Shown here: piece by piece, positions 59,363-64,000 of the stretch
Layout: each line of letters opens with the position of its first letter
Numbering within the stretch: the first letter of the stretch is position 1
NCBI RefSeq assembly: GCF_008364555.1
Contig: NZ_VTUC01000003.1
Location: 186,001 to 250,000, forward strand
Length of the DNA stretch: 64,000 nt
Direction of reading: 5' to 3'
Source: Enterobacter vonholyi
Lineage (GTDB): Bacteria; Pseudomonadota; Gammaproteobacteria; Enterobacterales; Enterobacteriaceae
Notes under the pieces: generated by a model
The model's database searches: none
What the model was told of the DNA's origin: nothing
Seen by the model: only the letters and a program-made list of their open reading frames with translations
Program-made: the position numbers and the translations under genes

Positions 59363-60299
59363 GAACCTTTAACCTTTTCGCTATTATTGCCGCTCCCTGC
59401 CGTGGAAGTCAGCACGGAATAATGTACTCCCCCCTCGCTTCGTTTTGAAGGGTGTGCAGTAGAAGATTTTGTGCCGGCAGCAAAAAAATGATAAATCTTT
59501 TTCGCTGCACATTCGCTTTTATACTGGCTTAAAGTTGCACTTACGGTGCCAGGATGGGTCGAATGTGCTATTAATTTGTCAAAATCCTGTATATTGTGCT
59601 GAATAAAATAAGTGGTGAGCCGGACGACGGTAGCAATCACCCTGAGTGACTTTTCGTAAATCCTGAATGCTTGAGGAATGTTCCTGTAAAAGCATAATGT
59701 GGCTAAAAGTTACTCATGTGAAATTAATGTTAAGTGCCATTAATGAATGGTCTTAATCTAAATTAAAATTTATTTATTATTAACCTATAAAATGCAACTT
59801 TAGTTAATTTTAATAAAATTAGTTTAGAAGCTTAACATTCTTCTTTAATCCTCAATATTGCAATAAGACTTATAAATAAAGTGGATTTGGGTTAAGATGT
59901 CTTACAGGAAAGCAGGGGGCAGATACACGGCTTTTGTATATCTGTAACTGATTTTCCGAATTAATTGATTGTTATTGTTGGAGTTATCTCTGGCTGGAAT
60001 GTGTCGAACATCTCCTGCTACGTTGACAGCGCTGCGATAAAGATGGCAGAAAAGGTGTTATACCTTTAATGTAATTTACATAAACCTGCGAACATCTAAA
60101 TATCCTGAACGTTTAAGAGAATAAAAATAACGTCATGAAACGTGCTTTCTGACTGTTGATATAAAGCAGCACAATAACTATCTGTCAGGCAGTCTGCCGG
60201 GCCGGGATGCGAGGGAAAACCTTCAGAGGGAATTGCTTAACTGTTACACACAGCTTCAACCCGGGCAGCTCCGCACGAGCAACCTGAAAGTGAATAGAT
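59363..60299. other. 937-base gene-free, AT-rich region between alaA and lrhA
   Basis: No supported open frame lies here. The stretch 59700-59900 is very AT-rich (runs such as TTTATTTATTATTAACC and TAATTTTAATAAAATTAG), contrasting with the coding G+C. It must hold the alaA and lrhA promoters and probably a long lrhA leader. It could bind H-NS-like proteins or LrhA itself; neither can be shown from sequence. Confidence 0.6.
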
Positions 60300-61238
60300 A
60301 TGATAAATGCAAATCGTCCGATAATGAATCTCGACCTCGATCTGCTGAGAACGTTTGTTGCGGTCGCCGATCTCAACACTTTTGCAGCAGCTGCTGCCGC
60401 CGTTTGCCGAACTCAGTCCGCCGTCAGCCAGCAAATGCAGCGGCTGGAGCAACTGGTTGGTAAAGAGCTTTTTGCGCGTCATGGGCGTAATAAGCTCTTA
60501 ACGGAACACGGTATTCAGCTTCTGGGTTATGCCAGGAAAATTCTTCGCTTTAATGATGAAGCATGTATGTCATTAATGTTTAGCAACCTACAAGGGGTGC
60601 TAACGTTAGGCGCATCTGATGAGTCAGCGGATACAATATTGCCGTTTCTTCTCAATCGTATCAGTTCGGTTTATCCGAAGCTTGCACTGGACGTTAGCGT
60701 AAAGCGTAATGCTTTTATGGTTGAGATGTTAAATGAGAATAAAGTCGACCTGGTGGTGACTACGCATCGTCCCGGGCAGTTTGATTGCCTGACGCTGCGT
60801 ACATCGCCTACGCACTGGTATTGCGCAGCCGAATACGTGCTGCAAAAAGGGGAACCGGTGCCACTGGTCTTACTGGATGACCCGAGCCCGTTCCGCGATA
60901 TGGTGCTCACGGCGCTGAATGAGGCCAACATTCCGTGGCGTCTGGCGTATGTGGCTTCCACGTTGCCAGCGGTCCGTGCAGCCGTGAAGGCCGGTCTGGG
61001 TGTAACGGCGCGTCCGGTAGAGATGATGAGCCCCGATCTGCGCGTTCTGGGAAAATCCGATGGCCTGCCTGCGCTGCCGGATACGGAATATCTGCTCTGC
61101 CACAATTCGTCCAGCCATAACGAGCTGGCAAAGGTGGTGTTCGACGCGATGGAAAACTACCATAACCCGTGGCAGTTCGAGCGCGTTACCTCCGAAGGGG
61201 GGGATGATTCCCTGATCGTTGAAGGGGATTTTGAGTGA
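60300..61238 (+). CDS. lrhA: LrhA, LysR-type regulator
   Basis: LrhA represses flagellar master genes flhDC, type 1 fimbriae and, indirectly, RpoS translation. The 312-residue product starts [22 protein letters not shown], with the HTH at about residues 26-45 ([24 protein letters not shown]) and a LysR effector domain. Length equals E. coli LrhA. A strong terminator follows, then the nuo operon. Confidence 0.95.
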   Translation: MINANRPIMNLDLDLLRTFVAVADLNTFAAAAAAVCRTQSAVSQQMQRLEQLVGKELFARHGRNKLLTEHGIQLLGYARKILRFNDEACMSLMFSNLQGVLTLGASDESADTILPFLLNRISSVYPKLALDVSVKRNAFMVEMLNENKVDLVVTTHRPGQFDCLTLRTSPTHWYCAAEYVLQKGEPVPLVLLDDPSPFRDMVLTALNEANIPWRLAYVASTLPAVRAAVKAGLGVTARPVEMMSPDLRVLGKSDGLPALPDTEYLLCHNSSSHNELAKVVFDAMENYHNPWQFERVTSEGGDDSLIVEGDFE

Positions 61239-61275
61239 TCGCCAGCTCAAAATTCTGGTAACAAAATGTAAGTGT

Positions 61276-61321
61276 AAAAAAAAGCCACTCGTGTGATTTT
61301 CGCATGCAGTGGCTTTTTTTT
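61276..61321 (+). terminator. Rho-independent terminator of lrhA
   Basis: AAAAAAGCCACT (61278-61289) pairs with AGTGGCTTTTTT (61308-61319), followed by more T residues. Confidence 0.92.
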
Positions 61322-61868
61322 AGCAATAATATCCGCTTATAGCATATGGATTTTCAGGATACTCTCTATTTATCAATCAGCTAAATGATTTTGCTTACAT
61401 ATTGTCCGTTTTCCGTTCTAACTTCATCCATATCCCTCTCATGTTAAAAAAACAGGAAATATGTTGCCGTTTTCCTGGTTAAATTAACAAAAGCGTGTCA
61501 CAGATCAAGAAAATACTCCTATTTGGGGGGAGGAATCGTTGGCAAATCCTGTCAAAATAGGAGGGTTATTTTTTTTACTTCCGAAACGGACACGATTCAA
61601 CAACATACATTTGACGGAAAGTCATGCACCCACCAGGGTTAAAGGGCACCAAATGTTAATGAGAATCGCTCGATGTAATTTAATGTGAAGAAACCTTTGT
61701 TAAAGTTGACAATAGGTTATAGAAAGGAGTAAAAAACCCCATCATTTTGCTGTCTACGTCTCATTTCTGACAGTTAGTGTAAGGTTATTTGTTCCTCCCC
61801 ATGAATCGATGTGATGCCCATCTGCCAGCAAGAGCAGTGTCGTTGGTATCACTTTTGATGAGTAAGCA
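61322..61868. other. lrhA-nuoA intergenic region (nuo promoter region)
   Basis: This stretch of more than 500 bases has no supported gene. It includes a GGGGGGAGG run near 61535, a TTGACA hexamer at 61706-61711 and an AT-rich centre. In E. coli the nuo operon has a long control region responding to ArcA, NarL and FNR; I cannot place those sites reliably here. Confidence 0.5.
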
Positions 61869-62309
61869 ATGAGTATGTCAACATCCACAGAAGTCATCGC
61901 TCATCACTGGGCATTCGCAATCTTTCTTATTGTAGCCATTGGCCTGTGCTGCCTGATGTTAGTCGGCGGCTGGTTCCTGGGCGGTCGCGCCCGTGCAAGG
62001 CACAAAAACACACCTTTCGAATCAGGTATTGATTCAGTAGGTTCCGCTCGCTTACGCCTGTCTGCCAAGTTCTATCTGGTAGCCATGTTCTTCGTCATCT
62101 TCGACGTGGAAGCGCTTTACCTTTTCGCATGGTCAACGTCCATCCGCGAAAGTGGTTGGGTGGGCTTTGTCGAGGCCGCAATTTTCATTTTAGTGCTACT
62201 GGCCGGTCTGGTTTATCTGGTGCGTATTGGCGCGCTTGACTGGACGCCTGCGCGTTCACGTCGTGAACACATCAACCCGGAAAACAGTATCTCTAATCGT
62301 CAGCAGTAA
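61869..62309 (+). CDS. nuoA: NuoA, NADH-quinone oxidoreductase subunit A
   Basis: NuoA is a small membrane subunit of respiratory complex I, near the quinone site. The 146-residue product ([16 protein letters not shown]...) has three membrane segments and the conserved [21 protein letters not shown] loop. It closely matches E. coli NuoA. nuoB follows after 15 bases. Confidence 0.96.
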   Translation: MSMSTSTEVIAHHWAFAIFLIVAIGLCCLMLVGGWFLGGRARARHKNTPFESGIDSVGSARLRLSAKFYLVAMFFVIFDVEALYLFAWSTSIRESGWVGFVEAAIFILVLLAGLVYLVRIGALDWTPARSRREHINPENSISNRQQ

Positions 62310-62324
62310 CAGCGAGGCAATAAG

Positions 62325-62999
62325 ATGGATTATACGCTCACCCGCATAGATCCTAACGGTGAGAATGACCGTTACCCCCTGCAAAAACAGGAGATCGTAA
62401 CCGACCCCCTGGAGCAAGAAGTCAATAAAAGCGTGTACATGGGCAAGCTCGAACATGCCATGCACGATATGGTCAACTGGGGTCGTAAGAACTCCATCTG
62501 GCCTTATAACTTTGGCCTTTCTTGCTGCTACGTTGAAATGGTGACGTCATTCACTGCGGTGCATGACGTTGCGCGTTTTGGGGCAGAGGTACTGCGTGCT
62601 TCCCCACGTCAGGCTGACCTGATGGTGGTAGCCGGTACGTGCTTTACCAAAATGGCACCTGTTATTCAGCGTCTTTATGACCAGATGCTGGAGCCTAAAT
62701 GGGTTATCTCCATGGGGGCATGTGCTAACTCTGGCGGTATGTACGACATCTATTCCGTCGTACAGGGCGTAGATAAATTTATCCCAGTAGATGTGTACAT
62801 CCCGGGTTGCCCGCCACGTCCGGAAGCTTACATGCAGGCATTGATGCTGCTGCAGGAGTCTATCGGTAAAGAACGTCGCCCACTGTCGTGGGTTGTTGGC
62901 GATCAGGGTGTGTATCGCGCGAACATGCAGTCTGAGCGCGAGCGTAAACGTGGTGAACGTATTGCCGTCACCAATCTGCGTACGCCTGACGAAATTTAA
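62325..62999 (+). CDS. nuoB: NuoB, NADH-quinone oxidoreductase subunit B
   Basis: NuoB carries the N2 [4Fe-4S] cluster that passes electrons to quinone. The 224-residue product has the cluster cysteines in [18 protein letters not shown] and IPGCPPRPE. It is four residues longer than E. coli NuoB, with an extra EHAMH-type insert near residue 44. I recall the same longer form in Salmonella and Klebsiella. Confidence 0.96.
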   Translation: MDYTLTRIDPNGENDRYPLQKQEIVTDPLEQEVNKSVYMGKLEHAMHDMVNWGRKNSIWPYNFGLSCCYVEMVTSFTAVHDVARFGAEVLRASPRQADLMVVAGTCFTKMAPVIQRLYDQMLEPKWVISMGACANSGGMYDIYSVVQGVDKFIPVDVYIPGCPPRPEAYMQALMLLQESIGKERRPLSWVVGDQGVYRANMQSERERKRGERIAVTNLRTPDEI

Positions 63000-63088
63000 A
63001 TTGCGCCTGTAGGCCTGGAGAACACCTTCGCATATCACTACTCAAATAGCGCGAAGCCAGGCTCAACAGTCACCACGGACCATTTGCA

Positions 63089-64000
63089 ATGGTGAACAAT
63101 ATGACCGACTTAACCGCGCAAGAAGCCACCTGGCAGACCCGGGATCATCTGGATGACCCAGTCATTGGCGAACTGCGCAACCGTTTTGGGCCGGATGCCT
63201 TTACTGTTCAGGCTACCCGCACCGGGGTACCCGTTGTTTGGGTGAAGCGTGAGCAATTGCTGGAAGTTGTCGATTTCCTCAAGAAATTGCCAAAACCGTA
63301 CGTCATGCTGTTTGACTTACACGGCATGGATGAACGTCTGCGTACCCACCGCCAGGGGCTCCCTGCTGCGGACTTTTCCGTTTTCTACCACCTGATCTCA
63401 ATAGACCGTAATACGGATATCATGCTCAAGGTGGCATTGTCTGAAAACGACATGCATTTGCCGACGATCACCAAACTTTTCCCGAACGCCAACTGGTATG
63501 AGCGTGAAACCTGGGAAATGTTCGGCATGACCTTCGACGGCCATCCGCACCTGACGCGCATCATGATGCCGCAGACCTGGACCGGCCACCCGCTGCGTAA
63601 AGACTACCCGGCACGTGCAACCGAATTCGATCCGTTTGAGCTGACTAAAGCCAAGCAGGATCTGGAGATGGAGGCGCTGACCTTCAAACCGGAAGACTGG
63701 GGCATGAAGCGCGGAACCGACAACGAGGACTTCATGTTCCTCAACCTCGGTCCGAACCACCCGTCTGCGCACGGTGCATTCCGTATTATTCTTCAGCTCG
63801 ATGGCGAAGAGATTGTCGACTGCGTGCCTGACATTGGTTACCACCACCGTGGTGCTGAGAAGATGGGCGAGCGTCAGTCCTGGCACAGCTACATTCCGTA
63901 TACCGACCGTATCGAGTACCTCGGCGGCTGCGTCAACGAGATGCCATACGTGCTGGCCGTTGAGAAACTGGCGGGTATCGTTACGCCGGATCGCGTTAAC
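63089..64000 (+). CDS. nuoC: NuoCD, fused NADH-quinone oxidoreductase subunits C and D (3' end cut by window)
   Basis: The frame is open from the ATG at 63089 to the last base of the window (304 codons), so the gene runs on. The NuoC part (30-kDa subunit; about residues 1-190) shows YHLISIDR and HPLRKDYPA; the NuoD part (49-kDa subunit) begins near [27 protein letters not shown] and continues with [18 protein letters not shown]. The fused form is the normal state in enterobacteria. The start at 63089 (MVNNMTDL) follows E. coli; an ATG at 63101 is also possible. Confidence 0.95.
   Translation, partial: MVNNMTDLTAQEATWQTRDHLDDPVIGELRNRFGPDAFTVQATRTGVPVVWVKREQLLEVVDFLKKLPKPYVMLFDLHGMDERLRTHRQGLPAADFSVFYHLISIDRNTDIMLKVALSENDMHLPTITKLFPNANWYERETWEMFGMTFDGHPHLTRIMMPQTWTGHPLRKDYPARATEFDPFELTKAKQDLEMEALTFKPEDWGMKRGTDNEDFMFLNLGPNHPSAHGAFRIILQLDGEEIVDCVPDIGYHHRGAEKMGERQSWHSYIPYTDRIEYLGGCVNEMPYVLAVEKLAGIVTPDRVN

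Noticed and set aside
61706..61734. Sigma-70 promoter for nuoA from the TTGACA at 61706
   Set aside because: No acceptable -10 hexamer lies 16-18 bases downstream, so I did not list it as a promoter.
61869..64000. NuoCD fusion as a novelty
   Set aside because: Fused nuoC and nuoD are the normal form in E. coli and relatives.

Overview
The window is a chromosomal segment of a gammaproteobacterium of the family Enterobacteriaceae. Gene content, gene order and protein sequences match the E. coli / Salmonella region from argW-mlaA-fadL to pta-nuo, but several features (a type VI secretion block beside tRNA-Arg, a GNAT gene after hisP, and a PTS-transketolase operon before pta) and the mid-50s percent G+C judged by eye point to an Enterobacter-like genus. 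I cannot give a species. No insertion sequence, prophage or CRISPR array is visible.

Layout. (1) 1-6220: the end of a type VI secretion system (T6SS) operon, tssB (cut by the window edge)-tssC-tssK-tssL and a large OmpA-domain gene. That last gene carries an extra C-terminal part resembling VasL, and the usual following genes (hcp, clpV, vgrG, tssM and others) are absent. The block stops at a tRNA-Arg(CCT) gene that lacks an encoded CCA end, so this looks like an island boundary. (2) 6400-14132: envelope and fatty-acid genes yfdC, mlaA, fadL, yfcZ and fadIJ, with recognisable FadR operators. (3) 14342-25987: sixA, smrB, prmB-aroC-mepA-yfcA-epmC-yfcL, mnmC, fabB (FadR and FabR sites), yfcJ and flk. 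(4) 26101-35769: pdxB-usg-truA-dedA-accD-folC-dedD and the PurR-controlled cvpA-purF-ubiX. (5) 36061-40122: the argT-hisJQMP lysine/arginine/ornithine and histidine ABC importer. A sigma-54 promoter and an upstream NtrC site lie before argT, and its leader is C/A-rich like a GcvB target. (6) 40170-44708: a GNAT gene, yfcH, folX, yfcG, yfcF, yfcE and yfcD. (7) 44712-49948: a LacI-family repressor divergent from an operon for an ascorbate-type PTS (EIIA, EIIB, EIIC) and a split transketolase. This is the best candidate for an uncharacterised sugar pathway. (8) 50021-59362: pta-ackA, yfbV, yfbU, yfbT, yfbS, yfbR and alaA. (9) 60300-64000: lrhA after a 937-base gene-free region, then the start of the respiratory complex I operon nuoA-nuoB-nuoCD, with nuoCD cut by the window end.

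Together the genes are mainly housekeeping: fatty-acid uptake, oxidation and unsaturated synthesis under one regulator, purine/folate/chorismate/PLP supply, amino-acid import under nitrogen control, and acetate metabolism. Two accessory modules (the T6SS block and the PTS-transketolase operon) are set into this backbone. Small hairpin repeats of two families occupy many of the 3' intergenic gaps.
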